A stretch of DNA of 64,000 bases, taken from Manganitrophus sp963718695. GTDB lineage: Bacteria > Nitrospirota > Nitrospiria > SBBL01 > Manganitrophaceae. Below are positions 1 to 9,005 of this stretch, piece after piece. The translations under genes and the position numbers were made by a program. The stretch lies in contig OY970371.1 of assembly GCA_963718695.1 (NCBI GenBank), positions 1,426,001 to 1,490,000 on the forward strand, written 5' to 3'. How positions within the stretch are numbered: the first letter of the stretch is position 1; every line of letters begins with the position of its first letter. The notes beneath the pieces are model-generated. The model made no database searches. It was given only the letters and a program-made list of their open reading frames with translations, and was not told where the DNA came from.

Positions 1-1
1 G

Positions 2-115
2 GATACGAATTATTCACTCGAATTCAAGATCCGACGGTCATGGGGGTCGCTCGGCGCATTCCGAAAGGAATTAAACGTCACGCCAGGCATGCCGGTTGAT
101 TACAAACCGATTTAG
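2..115 (+). CDS. Possible 3' end of an upstream gene (partial)
   Basis: A reading frame is open from base 2 to a TAG at 113-115 and would end in GMPVDYKPI. The first frame is also open, to a TGA at 97-99, so the choice of frame is uncertain. A strong terminator follows at about 155-206, which fits a gene ending here on the plus strand. The fragment is too short to assign a function. Confidence 0.25.
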   Translation, partial: DTNYSLEFKIRRSWGSLGAFRKELNVTPGMPVDYKPI

Positions 116-154
116 CCTTTGCTCCCTTCGTCAACGATCGATATCGGTTCCCAT

Positions 155-206
155 CAAAAAACAACCGACGCGGTCTGAATGACCGCTCACCCGGTTGTTG
201 TTTTTA
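155..206. terminator. Bidirectional intrinsic terminator
   Basis: A-rich run, then AACAACCG (160-167) and GCGGTC (170-175), a short loop, GACCGC (181-186) and CGGTTGTT (192-199), then a G and five T. The stem is long and GC-rich. A before and T after let it work in both directions. It separates whatever ends near base 115 from the metal transporter operon. Confidence 0.75.
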
Positions 207-443
207 CCGGCGGGTTCGCTCCGGAAGCCCTTCCAAATAGGTTGTTCATCTCCAGGTCGATCTGCCTGCCTGAGTTGACATTGTAAAAGTACCGTGTTAG
301 AAGGCATAGGTCGGGCCCCGTCCTGCAATCGAGACTGAAAAAACGAGGATGAGGTAAAATGGATTGGAACGGAGGGGCCGATCTTCATCGGCCGTCCGAT
401 CCATAGGAATGGATTTATTAACCTTATCGTGAATGGAGAGATC

Positions 444-1481
444 ATGACAAAAGGAACATCCGTTTTTAAACCCGTTCCGGAAAATAAAGCCGGTTCCCGC
501 CGAATGATGGACAGCCGTCTCAATGCCGTCACAGGAAGTGTTTTTGCCGTTCTGGTCATGATCTTTCTTCTCATTGCGCCGTCCGCCAGGGCCGCGGGCA
601 AGTTAAAGGTGGTGACCACGGTTGCGCCGATCACAAACATCGTAAAGAACATCGGCGGCGACCGGATCGATCTCCATGGGATTGTCCCGGAGGGGACCGA
701 TTCACATACCTTCGAACCGGCCCCTTCGGACATCAAATACCTGGCGCAGGCCGACCTCTTGATCTTCAACGGCCTGACGCTGGAAGTGCCGACGGAAGGG
801 TTGGCGAATGCAAACAAGAAAAAAGGAGCAAAAGTTCTCAAGCTCGGAGACAATACGATCAGCAAGAAGGAGTGGGTGTTTGATTTCAGCTTTCCGGAGT
901 CGGAGGGAAATCCCAATCCGCATCTCTGGCTGAGTGTCGCGCATACGATGCGGTACGCCGAGCTGGTCCGGGATGCGCTGACCTCGCTCGATCCGGAGGG
1001 GAAAAGCTATTATGAGAAGCGGGCGACGGATTATCTTGCCAGATTAAAAAAACTGGATGAGGCGATTTTTAAGACGATGGAAACAATCCCCGACAAAAAT
1101 AGAAAACTACTCACCTATCATGATTCCTGGGCGTACTTCTGCCCCCGTTACGGCTGCAAGGTGATCGGCGCCGTTCAGCCGTCGTCTTTCTCGGAGCCCT
1201 CTCCCAGAGAGATGGCCCGGCTGATCGACCAACTGAAGGCGGAAAAAGTGCCGGCGATCTTCGGCTCTGAAGTTTTTCCAAGCAAGATTCTCGACCAAAT
1301 CGGCAAGGAAGCCGGGGTGAAATTTGTCTCCACCCTTCGAGACGATGACCTGCCCGGTCCGCAGGAAGCCCCGGAGCACACCTATATCGGGATGATGGTG
1401 GAAAATGTTCAAACCATGGCCTCGGTACTGGGCGGGAAGAGCGATTCGTTGAAAGGGATTGACCTGCGAGATCTTCCATAA
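444..1481 (+). CDS. Metal ABC transporter substrate-binding protein (ZnuA/TroA family)
   Basis: Periplasmic metal-binding protein of an ABC importer for a divalent metal. The N-terminus is followed by a hydrophobic segment (VFAVLVMIFLLIAPSARA) that reads as a Sec signal peptide. The mature protein opens with the family hallmark KVVTTVAPITNIVKNIGGD. Candidate metal ligands are His in GTDSHTFEP, His in NPHLWLS, His in LTYHDSWAYF and an acidic residue near the C-terminus. It lacks the long His-rich loop of many ZnuA proteins. A GTG at 429 is in frame, but the ATG at 444 has GGAGAG about 5 bases upstream and is preferred. It heads a cluster with nikR, an ATPase and a permease. The metal (Zn, Mn or Ni) cannot be read from sequence alone. 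Confidence 0.9.
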   Translation: MTKGTSVFKPVPENKAGSRRMMDSRLNAVTGSVFAVLVMIFLLIAPSARAAGKLKVVTTVAPITNIVKNIGGDRIDLHGIVPEGTDSHTFEPAPSDIKYLAQADLLIFNGLTLEVPTEGLANANKKKGAKVLKLGDNTISKKEWVFDFSFPESEGNPNPHLWLSVAHTMRYAELVRDALTSLDPEGKSYYEKRATDYLARLKKLDEAIFKTMETIPDKNRKLLTYHDSWAYFCPRYGCKVIGAVQPSSFSEPSPREMARLIDQLKAEKVPAIFGSEVFPSKILDQIGKEAGVKFVSTLRDDDLPGPQEAPEHTYIGMMVENVQTMASVLGGKSDSLKGIDLRDLP

Positions 1482-1514
1482 ACCCCACATAAATCTTGAC
1501 TTTTCAGGCCTTTT

Positions 1515-1541
1515 ATAGCACACTTGCTAAAAAAGTGTTAT
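1515..1541. promoter_or_regulatory. Candidate NikR operator
   Basis: ATAGCAC (1515-1521) and GTGTTAT (1535-1541) form an inverted repeat with one mismatch, separated by 13 bases, just upstream of the NikR gene. NikR operators are palindromes with half-sites spaced in this way. The half-sites are not the E. coli sequence, as expected in a distant lineage. It probably mediates autoregulation and control of the downstream ATPase and permease genes. Confidence 0.5.
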
Positions 1542-1561
1542 CTTTTTGCGAGGGGGGGGAC

Positions 1562-1978
1562 GTGGCAAATTTGGTTCGATTCGGCGTCTCGATGGACGCG
1601 GGTCTTTTAAAATTATTCGATAAAATGATCGAAGAGAAGAAGTACACCAACCGTTCCGAAGCGCTGCGCGATTTAATCCGAGATCATTTGGTCGAGCAGG
1701 AGTGGGACGAGAATAAGGAGACAATCGGAACCATCACGATCGTCTATGATCACGGGGTCCACGAGCTGATGGAGAAACTGACCGATCTCCAGCACCTCTA
1801 TTCAAAACTGATCCGGTCGACGCTTCATATCCATCTCGACGAACATCGTTGCCTGGAGGTGTTGGTGGTGCGGGGACGGGCCGGTGAAATCAAGAAGATT
1901 GCCGATTCGTTGATCTCGACCAAAGGGGTCAAGCATGGCAAGCTGACCGCGACGACGACCGGGAAGGACCTCAGCTAG
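1562..1978 (+). CDS. nikR: Nickel-responsive transcriptional regulator NikR
   Basis: Ribbon-helix-helix N-terminus (LVRFGVSMDAGLLKLFDKM) followed by an ACT-like metal-binding domain. The high-affinity nickel ligands of the family are all present: His in VYDHGVHEL, then His-x-His and Cys in LHIHLDEHRCLE. About 138 residues, the normal NikR length. An in-frame ATG lies at 1496, but the GTG at 1562 follows a purine-rich GAGGGGGGGA and gives the canonical N-terminus. It sits between the binding-protein gene and the ATPase gene of a metal importer whose binding protein is of the Zn/Mn class. That context suggests nickel, or cross-talk between nickel and the imported metal, controls uptake. Confidence 0.9.
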   Translation: MANLVRFGVSMDAGLLKLFDKMIEEKKYTNRSEALRDLIRDHLVEQEWDENKETIGTITIVYDHGVHELMEKLTDLQHLYSKLIRSTLHIHLDEHRCLEVLVVRGRAGEIKKIADSLISTKGVKHGKLTATTTGKDLS

Positions 1979-1980
1979 CA

Positions 1981-2814
1981 ATGTCCGCTTATTCAAACGG
2001 CGAAAAAGCCCTGGTTTCGCTAGAGCAAGTGACCTGCGGTTATTCCAAAAAAACTGTTTTTCAAAATCTCACCCTTCAGCTTTATCCGGGACAGTTCGCC
2101 GGCCTGGTCGGTCCCAGCGGGACCGGAAAGTCGACCCTCCTCAAAGCCATCTTAGGGATCGTTCCGGTTCTTTCCGGCTCGGTTTACGTATCAGGGACTC
2201 AGGTTTCCGAGCAGACCCTTCCGCATGTCGGATATGTTCCGCAGATTGAGACGGTCGATTGGGACTTCCCCGTCACGGTAGAGCAGGTCGTGGCGATGGG
2301 ACTCTACCGGGAGTCGTCGCGTCTCCCCTGGTTGACCGGTGCGGAGCGGGGCCGGATCCACGCGTTACTCGATCAGCTCGGCATCGGCTCCTACGCGGGT
2401 CGGCATATCAAGGCCCTCTCGGGGGGGGAGCAGCAGCGGGTTTTTCTGGCGCGGGCGTTGATCGGGAATCCGCAACTGCTGGTCCTGGATGAGCCGACCT
2501 CCGGCGTCGATTTGAAAACCCAACATGCCATCCTCCATCTTCTCGGAGAGTTGAATCGAAAGGGAGTGACGATCTTATTGACCACGCACAACTTAAATGC
2601 CGTTGCACGCCACCTCCCCTGGGTCATCTGCTTCAATCAAACCATTATTGCGCAAGGACACCCGGAAGAAATCTTTACCTCCGCGATTCTCTCCAGAACG
2701 TATGATTCGGAAATGTCGGTGGTTCGCCAGGGGGATGTGATCTTGGTGGACGACAGTCCCAAGGCCGGATTACATTTCAAGAAACACAGTCATTCATCGC
2801 AAGGATCCAATTGA
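1981..2814 (+). CDS. Metal ABC transporter ATP-binding protein (ZnuC/TroB family)
   Basis: ATPase of the divalent-metal importer. Walker A GPSGTGKST, Q-loop in GYVPQIE, signature LSGGEQQRVFLARAL, Walker B LLVLDEPTSG and switch His in LLTTHNL are all intact. Length 277 residues is typical. It begins 2 bases after nikR ends and overlaps the permease gene by 4 bases, so nikR, ATPase and permease form a tight transcription unit. It should energise the permease encoded next for metal delivered by the binding protein at 444-1481. Confidence 0.92.
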   Translation: MSAYSNGEKALVSLEQVTCGYSKKTVFQNLTLQLYPGQFAGLVGPSGTGKSTLLKAILGIVPVLSGSVYVSGTQVSEQTLPHVGYVPQIETVDWDFPVTVEQVVAMGLYRESSRLPWLTGAERGRIHALLDQLGIGSYAGRHIKALSGGEQQRVFLARALIGNPQLLVLDEPTSGVDLKTQHAILHLLGELNRKGVTILLTTHNLNAVARHLPWVICFNQTIIAQGHPEEIFTSAILSRTYDSEMSVVRQGDVILVDDSPKAGLHFKKHSHSSQGSN

Positions 2815-3776
2815 GCTTCGTCACAGCCCCGCTTCAATATGAATTTTTCGTTCACGGATTGATCGCCGCTTCTCTGGTCGGGGCGATCTGCGGATTGATC
2901 GGCGTCTACATCGTCCTCAGGAGAATGAGCTACATCGGCCATGGGCTCTCCCATGCGGTGTTCGGCGGCGCCGTGGTGAGCTATGTGATGAACTGGAATT
3001 TTTATCTCGGCGCCGGCTTGTGGGGATTTTTCTCGGCCCTCTTGATTAATATGGTGACCCGCCGGAAGAAGATCGGCGCCGATGCCGCCATCGGCGTCGT
3101 GACAACCGCAAGCTTCGCGGTCGGGGTCGCCATCATCAGCCAATACCGCCGCTTTACGAAAAACTTCGAAGCCGCGCTTTTTGGAAACATCCTCGGCGTG
3201 ACGACGCAGGATCTTTGGGCGATCGCCGCTGTCACCGCGATCTCGGGTTTGCTGATTTTTATTTTCTACCGGCAGTTTCTCTTCACGACGTTCGATGCGG
3301 AGGTGGCGCGGATTTATGGGGTTCCAACCGGATGGGTCGAATCGCTCTTTTCACTGATCCTGGCGGCAACCATCATTGTTTCAATGCAGGTGATGGGGGT
3401 GACGATGATCGCGGCGGCCATTGTCTTTCCGGCGGTCGCTTCTCGCTTGGTCACTGACAGCTTTAATAAGATGGTTTTTCTTTCGACGGTGATCGGTTTT
3501 CTGTGCGGTGTCGTCGGAATGTATTCGAGCTTCTATTTCAATGTCTCATCGGGGGCGACGATCGTCCTCGTCGCTGCGGCCTTCTTTATGGTCGCCTACG
3601 CTTATCATTTGATCAAGGAGAGCGGCCTTTCGAGCCGAAAGGAGGCGGCCACTCCCATCGAGCCGGCCCCCGCCCACGACCATCCCCACGATCATGCCGG
3701 CCTTCAACACGTCCATGAGCATTCCCACCAAGAAACATCCGCCCATCACAAGGGCGAACCCCCTGAGTCGCGCTAG
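2811..3776 (+). CDS. Metal ABC transporter permease (ZnuB/TroC family) with His-rich tail
   Basis: Inner-membrane permease of the ABC-3 family with about 8-9 hydrophobic segments and the family segment MSYIGHGLSHAVFGG. It starts at a TTG that overlaps the TGA of the ATPase gene, with AAGGA about 6 bases upstream, so translation is probably coupled. The last roughly 40 residues form a cytoplasmic tail dense in His (HDHPHDHAGLQHVHEHSH), absent from most family members. Such tails bind Zn or Ni and may buffer or sense the imported ion, in keeping with the nikR in the same operon. Confidence 0.9.
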   Translation: MSFVTAPLQYEFFVHGLIAASLVGAICGLIGVYIVLRRMSYIGHGLSHAVFGGAVVSYVMNWNFYLGAGLWGFFSALLINMVTRRKKIGADAAIGVVTTASFAVGVAIISQYRRFTKNFEAALFGNILGVTTQDLWAIAAVTAISGLLIFIFYRQFLFTTFDAEVARIYGVPTGWVESLFSLILAATIIVSMQVMGVTMIAAAIVFPAVASRLVTDSFNKMVFLSTVIGFLCGVVGMYSSFYFNVSSGATIVLVAAAFFMVAYAYHLIKESGLSSRKEAATPIEPAPAHDHPHDHAGLQHVHEHSHQETSAHHKGEPPESR

Positions 3777-3827
3777 AACGGAAGATCCTCTCTTTCAATA
3801 TCGAGTTTTTTAAAGCGCAATTACTTT

Positions 3828-5810
3828 TTAATTGCTGAGCCTTGTCAGTTGTATCTTATAAGACCCCAAAAGTCCTGCAGAGGGGGGTGCATTGGGCGAA
3901 CGTTGGACATGGGCATATAGCGTTTCGCTGTTGCTGGCCGTCCAAGTAATTGATGATGAAAGGTTCGTGTCATCATTGTCCGGGCAGGTGTTGTTTCCCA
4001 AAAGATTGACGCCGCAACTTCCATGGTTGCGGCCATTTCGATTATCATTCTGCAGACCGGCAATCGGTGTGTTGGAAGTAGGGGAATTGGTGATAAAGAG
4101 CAGGGTATCGGCCCCATTCTTCAGTTCAATTGTCTCCAATCGATATCGAGTACCCGCCGTGACTGTAAATGGAATTACATCTTCATCCCCGGTTGGGTCT
4201 GTCGCGTTTAGATAGAGACTGTGGCCTTGAGCTCCATTTTCAAGAAGAGCCGTCGTACTTTCGTCCGCCTCAAAGGCGTCGTCGTCCGGCGGGAAAAACT
4301 TCATTTCCCGTTCGCGCATAATGGCTTTGAGAGAATCAGCGTCTGAAGGAGTTTGGAGGGTCATAAACTGAATCCAGAATCTCTCCATCGTCGCCGGTTT
4401 GTCGTCGGGGAATTGAATGACGGTTTGCCAGATCGGCCCGAATCCAAGGGCGGTTTGATCGTGCGGCTCCATAATCGGCGATACAAGGCTCGCCGAATCA
4501 TCGAAGACGTCCCAGAGAACCCCCGTAACCGCGATCTCACTGGTTGTATAGATCGCAGCACTATTGAGGGATGAGGGGGTCGGCGCGGCGGAGTAGTCCT
4601 CGAGACTGAATGAAAACGATCCCCCGGTCGATGTATCCAAGTAGATCGGGTTGTTCCGAACGGCGCTGGAGAAGAAGTTTCCCCATCCTTCCGACCAGCT
4701 CAACCGGATATCCTGCGTATTATCGGTAATGAAGTGGGCTCCGCCGGGCGAGTCGTCTTTGGAGAAGTGATGCACGGCGAAGTGGCCGTACTCATGGGCA
4801 ATGACCGAATCGTCGTATTCGTCGTGATCTCCCTCCGAATCTCCTCCGCCCAAAATAAAAATGGCGTCGAGTTCATCGTCGTAGTAAGTTCCTTCCGCGG
4901 TTCCCGGCTCCCAATAGGCGGTGAGCAGGGGAGGAGCGCAGGGATCGGCGGCGGGTGTGCAGGGGCCGCCGCTTTGTTGGATCAATTCGCTGGCCATGGA
5001 GAAGACATCGAGGATATTGAAGAGACCTCCGATGTCGGAAGGGGCGGTTGCGGTGACCTGACGACCGGTAAAAGTGGTTTCGATGCTGTCGTCGAAACCC
5101 GAAGAGATCAATGAGAGAAGGGCTTCATCGGTGGTATTGTTGCGGATCTCAATTTGAGCCGGGTTGTTCGGCGCTGTCTTGGAGACGACCTGGATGTAGA
5201 CGCCCGCCCGCCGGGCGGAGTTGTCGATCACGGGAAAATCTGTATTGGGAAAGGTAAAGTTACCGTCATTATCGGTGACGCCCGTCGCGATCGTGGTAAA
5301 GCCGTCGATGGCCACCAGATTTATAATGGTTCCTCGGACCGGCAAAAGCTCAGTCGTGCCGGTGAAGCCATCCTTGTCGTAAAGTTTATCTTCATAGGAG
5401 ACCGTTCCGGAAAAGGTGAGATTACTCTGTCCCGAATTGGGGCTATGGACACCGACCGTGGCGCTATTGCTGGCCGTATAGGTCAACGCGCCTGTCTTCA
5501 AGGTTCCGGTGACGATTATCGTGGCGACGCCGATGGTGTTTCCGGTGACCACCCCATTTGCATCGATGCTGGCGATGGATGTATCGAGCGATTGCCAAGT
5601 AAAGGAAACGTTGTCGAGCTCTTTTCCGGAGGCGGTCATTCCGACTGCGGAGAAGGAGCGGGTTTCCGCAACGGTCAGGTTTCCTATATCTGGCGTAATC
5701 ACGATTTGTGATAACCTTCCGTCCCCTCCGCCGCCACCGCCGCCTCCACAGGCGGATAAAAGAAAAAGGCAGAGTCCGAAGGCAGCTTGAAAGCGGATTC
5801 GTTCCAGCAT
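3828..5810 (-). CDS. Lipoprotein zinc metallopeptidase with Ig-like domain and poly-Gly linker
   Basis: 660 residues. A lipoprotein signal (FGLCLFLLSAC) is followed by eight glycines directly after the lipidated Cys, an extended spacer. Residues about 32-120 resemble a bacterial Ig-like (BIG2) domain (QIVITPDIGNLTVAETRSFSAVG). The catalytic motif HEYGH is at 339-343, followed by HH and by WSEGWGNFF, a likely third zinc ligand as in gluzincins. The C-terminal part resembles a pre-peptidase-type beta domain (TPFTVTAGTRYRLETI-like region). Predicted to act at the cell surface or in the periplasm. It starts 5 bases after the small exported protein at 5816-6301, so the two are probably co-transcribed. 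The substrate is unknown. Confidence 0.75.
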   Translation of the reverse strand: MLERIRFQAAFGLCLFLLSACGGGGGGGGDGRLSQIVITPDIGNLTVAETRSFSAVGMTASGKELDNVSFTWQSLDTSIASIDANGVVTGNTIGVATIIVTGTLKTGALTYTASNSATVGVHSPNSGQSNLTFSGTVSYEDKLYDKDGFTGTTELLPVRGTIINLVAIDGFTTIATGVTDNDGNFTFPNTDFPVIDNSARRAGVYIQVVSKTAPNNPAQIEIRNNTTDEALLSLISSGFDDSIETTFTGRQVTATAPSDIGGLFNILDVFSMASELIQQSGGPCTPAADPCAPPLLTAYWEPGTAEGTYYDDELDAIFILGGGDSEGDHDEYDDSVIAHEYGHFAVHHFSKDDSPGGAHFITDNTQDIRLSWSEGWGNFFSSAVRNNPIYLDTSTGGSFSFSLEDYSAAPTPSSLNSAAIYTTSEIAVTGVLWDVFDDSASLVSPIMEPHDQTALGFGPIWQTVIQFPDDKPATMERFWIQFMTLQTPSDADSLKAIMREREMKFFPPDDDAFEADESTTALLENGAQGHSLYLNATDPTGDEDVIPFTVTAGTRYRLETIELKNGADTLLFITNSPTSNTPIAGLQNDNRNGRNHGSCGVNLLGNNTCPDNDDTNLSSSITWTASNSETLYAHVQRSPNAPPSAGLLGSYKIQLTRLSN

Positions 5811-5815
5811 GTTCT

Positions 5816-6301
5816 CTATTTTCCTTTGAATTGGAGGATGGTCTCTCCCCCTTCCTTCCGCTTGACCGAAGGGGTGCGACGCGGCGTGTCACTCTTTTCT
5901 TCGTTGAGTGTCAGAGTCGTTTTCTCTACAAACTTTTCTCCTGCACCGAGTTCGATAACTGCCTTGCCGCTGACTCTATGAAGGGCTTCATTGGGTCTCT
6001 GAATAAGCCATTCGATCTGTTTTATCTCCCCTTTTTTCATGGAACCTTCCCAGTCCATGTCTCCTTCGATTAATGAAAGGCCGGGGGGAAGTTCGAGTGA
6101 GAGGTCGACATGGCTGATATCGACATTGGCTCTCGCAATCATCATCAGTTGGCTCTGTCCGCCGGAGAGAGGGGTCTGTTGGAGAGAGAGCTGTAACGGG
6201 GGGCGGGGCTTAATCGCCCAGGCGGGGGTGATGACAATAGTTGTCAAAAAGAAAGTGATCCAGACCCAAACAACAGTTTTTTTATAAAACATAGTTTTCA
6301 C
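5816..6301 (-). CDS. Exported protein of unknown function
   Basis: 161 residues with a clear Sec signal peptide (VWVWITFFLTTIVITPAWA). The mature part looks like one beta-sandwich domain (LSLELPPGLSLIEGDMDW), similar in flavour to domains that bind or present surface proteins. It lies directly upstream of the lipoprotein metallopeptidase and in the same direction, with a 5-base gap. I do not recognise the family. A role as chaperone, inhibitor or partner of the peptidase is only suggested by position. Confidence 0.6.
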   Translation of the reverse strand: MKTMFYKKTVVWVWITFFLTTIVITPAWAIKPRPPLQLSLQQTPLSGGQSQLMMIARANVDISHVDLSLELPPGLSLIEGDMDWEGSMKKGEIKQIEWLIQRPNEALHRVSGKAVIELGAGEKFVEKTTLTLNEEKSDTPRRTPSVKRKEGGETILQFKGK

Positions 6302-6318
6302 CCTTCCAAATTTAGTTT

Positions 6319-7278
6319 CTAGTTTACCATATTTGGCGGCTTCTTCCCGTTTAGAGCGGCGACAAGATTATCGAGGACGATTCGACCCATGCGGATGCGG
6401 GTTTCCAGGGAGGCCGAGCCGAGATGCGGGAGGAGAACGACCTCTTTTCTCTCGCGTAAAGCGGGGGGGATCGTCGGCTCCTCTTCGAAGACATCCAATC
6501 CAGCTCCTGCGATCTTTTTCTTATTGAGCGCCTCGATGAGTGCTTTTTCATCGACGATGGGGCCCCGCGCGGTGTTAATTAAAAATGCCGTCGGCTTCAT
6601 CCGCTGAAAGGCCTTCCGGTCGATCAGGTGGTGCGACTCCTCCGTCAATGGAAGGTGGAGCGAGACAACGTCCGACTCCTTTAAGAGATCCGGCAATGGA
6701 AGAAAGGAGAGTCGAAGGCGCTTCTCCTCTCGAAGCGATAATCGGCGCCGGCTGTGGTAAACCACCCGCATCTCAAAGCCGATGGCGCGCCGCGCAACCG
6801 ACTGCCCGATCCGTCCCATTCCGATAATGCCGAGTGTTTTCCCGAAGACATCCCCTCCGAGAAGTTGCGTGGGGGCCCAGCCGGTCCACTTTCCGGATCG
6901 GGCCAGTCGCTCCCCCTCGGGGAGACGGCGGGCGGCCGCCAGAATCAGGGCCCAGGTCAGATCGGCGGTTGTTTCAGTCAGGACACCGGGGGTGTTGGTG
7001 ACGAAGATCCCGCGCTCTCGCGCCGCACCCAAATCGATATTGTTATAGCCGACGGCATAGTTGGCGATGATCCGAAGGCGCGGTGCGGCCGCGATGATCT
7101 CACGATCTATTTTGTCGTTCAGCATTGAGATGAGGCCGTCCGCCTTCCGGATGCCGCGAAAGATCTCCTCTTTAGAGAGGGGACGATCTTCACGATTAAA
7201 CCGGAGCCGGAAGTCCCGGCGGATCTCCCTCATGATCGAATCAGGAAGGGCGCGGGTTAAGAAAATAGTCGGGGTCAT
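6319..7278 (-). CDS. D-2-hydroxyacid dehydrogenase (glyoxylate/hydroxypyruvate reductase type)
   Basis: NAD(P)-dependent reductase of 2-keto acids, cytoplasmic. The Rossmann signature GKTLGIIGMGRIGQSVARR, the catalytic Arg in INTARGPIVDEKAL, a Glu in the following helix region and the catalytic His in LLPHLGSASLETR are present. About 319 residues from the internal ATG at 7278 (MTPTIFLTRALP) matches the family. An upstream ATG at 7386 would add 36 residues with no family counterpart. The order of motifs and FVTNTPGVLTETTADLTWALIL fit glyoxylate reductase. It is transcribed away from the oligopeptide-binding protein gene. Confidence 0.85.
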   Translation of the reverse strand: MTPTIFLTRALPDSIMREIRRDFRLRFNREDRPLSKEEIFRGIRKADGLISMLNDKIDREIIAAAPRLRIIANYAVGYNNIDLGAARERGIFVTNTPGVLTETTADLTWALILAAARRLPEGERLARSGKWTGWAPTQLLGGDVFGKTLGIIGMGRIGQSVARRAIGFEMRVVYHSRRRLSLREEKRLRLSFLPLPDLLKESDVVSLHLPLTEESHHLIDRKAFQRMKPTAFLINTARGPIVDEKALIEALNKKKIAGAGLDVFEEEPTIPPALRERKEVVLLPHLGSASLETRIRMGRIVLDNLVAALNGKKPPNMVN

Positions 7279-7394
7279 GACCGGCGATGATAGCGAAGTT
7301 GGTTCGGTTTGACAAGAGGCGGAATCCCTTATCCCTAATCGTCGGGCATGATCCCCTTTGACGTCCGAATGAAAATGCCCTATCATGAGGCGAC

Positions 7395-9005
7395 ATGAAA
7401 AAGCTGATCTTTTTTGCTTCCCTGATTTTTCTCTCCAGTTTATTTCTCTTCTTGAGACGCCCGGTTCAAGAGACGGATGCCGGCTCGGCGTTTAGAATGA
7501 ACATCACCTCGGAGCCGCCGACGCTCGACTGGTCGCTCGCGACCGATAATGTCTCGATCCGGGTGATCGAAAATCTGATGGAAGGGCTGGCCGAATATGA
7601 TGAAGAGCTCCGCCCGCAACCGGCAATCGCAAAGGGCTGGGCGGTCTCGCCCGATGGGCTTCGTTACGTTTTTATTCTACGGGAGGATGTTTTCTGGACC
7701 GATGGGAAGCGGGTGACGGCGTATGATTTTGAATACGCCTGGAAACGCCTGCTCGATCCGAAGACGGCATCGGAGTATGCCTATTTTCTGTACGACCTTC
7801 GGAACGCGGTCGAGTATAACAGCGGCGAGATCAAAGATCCCGATCAGGTAGGGGTGAAAGCGCTCGATGAGAAGACCCTTCAGGTCGAGCTTAAAAAGCC
7901 GGCGGTCTACTTCCCCTCGATCACCACTTTCACGGCGACCTTTCCGTTGCGCCGCGACGTGATCGAGCAATATGGAGATCGATGGACGGAGCCGGCCCAT
8001 CTGATCACCTGCGGTCCGTTTCGTCTCAAAGAATGGCGGCACGAGTATCGCCTGATCTTGGAGGCGAATGATCGTTATTATGGCGGACGGCCGGCGCTCG
8101 ACCGAGTGATGTTCTATGTGGTCGAAGAAGACACCACCGCGCTGACCCTCTACGAGACCGATCACCTCGACCGGGTGGCCCTTCCTCCGGTGGCGATCCC
8201 GCGGTACAAAGATCACCCCGACTACCTTCGCGCGCCGTTTTTGCGGGGCTACTACTACGGCTTCACCGTGGAAAAAGCTCCCTTCAACGATCATCGGATT
8301 CGACAGGCTTTCTCAATGGCGGTCGATCGGAGCGAAATCCCGCAGATCTTAAAGGGGGGAGAGATCCCGGCGACCTCTTGGATTCCGGAGGGAATGTTCG
8401 GGCATAATCCGAAGATCGGGCTCGGCTTCAATCCGGAAAAGGCAAAAGCCCTCTTGGCGGAGGCAGGGTTTCCCGGTGGGGCAGGGCTCCCTCCGGTCAC
8501 CCTCGGCTTCAACACCGATCCGACCAATCGGCTGATCGCGGAGAATATGCAGGCGCAATGGAAGCGGAATTTGGGTGTCACGGTTGCGCTGGATAATATG
8601 GAGTGGAAGGTCTACTTGAAGCGGTTGAGGGAAGATCCTCCCTCGATCTTTCGATTGGGATGGGGGGCGGACTATCCCGACCCCGACAACTTCATGAACC
8701 TCTTCACCAGCACCAGCGGAAACAATCATACCCGCTGGAAGAGTCCCGAATACGACCGTCTCATTTCGGAGGCGGCCAGCGAGCCGGATGAAACCCGGCG
8801 GATCGCCCTCTATGATGAGGCGCAGCGGATCTTGACCGAAAGGGACGCGCCGATCATGCCGCTATTCTTCGCCGCGCAGAATCTTCTGATCAAGCCGTCG
8901 GTTCAAGGTTTAAAAGTGAACGCGATGGATCTGCTCTATCTTAAGAAGGTGAAGAAGCAGCAAAATGAGGATAAGATCCAGATCTCACCGACGGCCCTGC
9001 AATGA
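7395..9005 (+). CDS. Peptide ABC transporter substrate-binding protein (OppA/DppA family)
   Basis: Extracytoplasmic solute-binding protein, family 5, 536 residues. The N-terminal hydrophobic segment (KKLIFFASLIFLSSLFLFL) has no lipobox Cys, so it is a Sec signal or an uncleaved anchor. Family hallmarks are SEPPTLDWSLATDN, the domain I stretch AYDFEYAWKRLLDP and GWGADYPDPDNFMNLF near the C-terminus. It should deliver oligopeptides to the permeases encoded at 9906-11716. The gene is separated from them by a small operon on the other strand. Its last 21 bases overlap the 3' end of the convergent gene at 8985-9299. Confidence 0.9.
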   Translation: MKKLIFFASLIFLSSLFLFLRRPVQETDAGSAFRMNITSEPPTLDWSLATDNVSIRVIENLMEGLAEYDEELRPQPAIAKGWAVSPDGLRYVFILREDVFWTDGKRVTAYDFEYAWKRLLDPKTASEYAYFLYDLRNAVEYNSGEIKDPDQVGVKALDEKTLQVELKKPAVYFPSITTFTATFPLRRDVIEQYGDRWTEPAHLITCGPFRLKEWRHEYRLILEANDRYYGGRPALDRVMFYVVEEDTTALTLYETDHLDRVALPPVAIPRYKDHPDYLRAPFLRGYYYGFTVEKAPFNDHRIRQAFSMAVDRSEIPQILKGGEIPATSWIPEGMFGHNPKIGLGFNPEKAKALLAEAGFPGGAGLPPVTLGFNTDPTNRLIAENMQAQWKRNLGVTVALDNMEWKVYLKRLREDPPSIFRLGWGADYPDPDNFMNLFTSTSGNNHTRWKSPEYDRLISEAASEPDETRRIALYDEAQRILTERDAPIMPLFFAAQNLLIKPSVQGLKVNAMDLLYLKKVKKQQNEDKIQISPTALQ

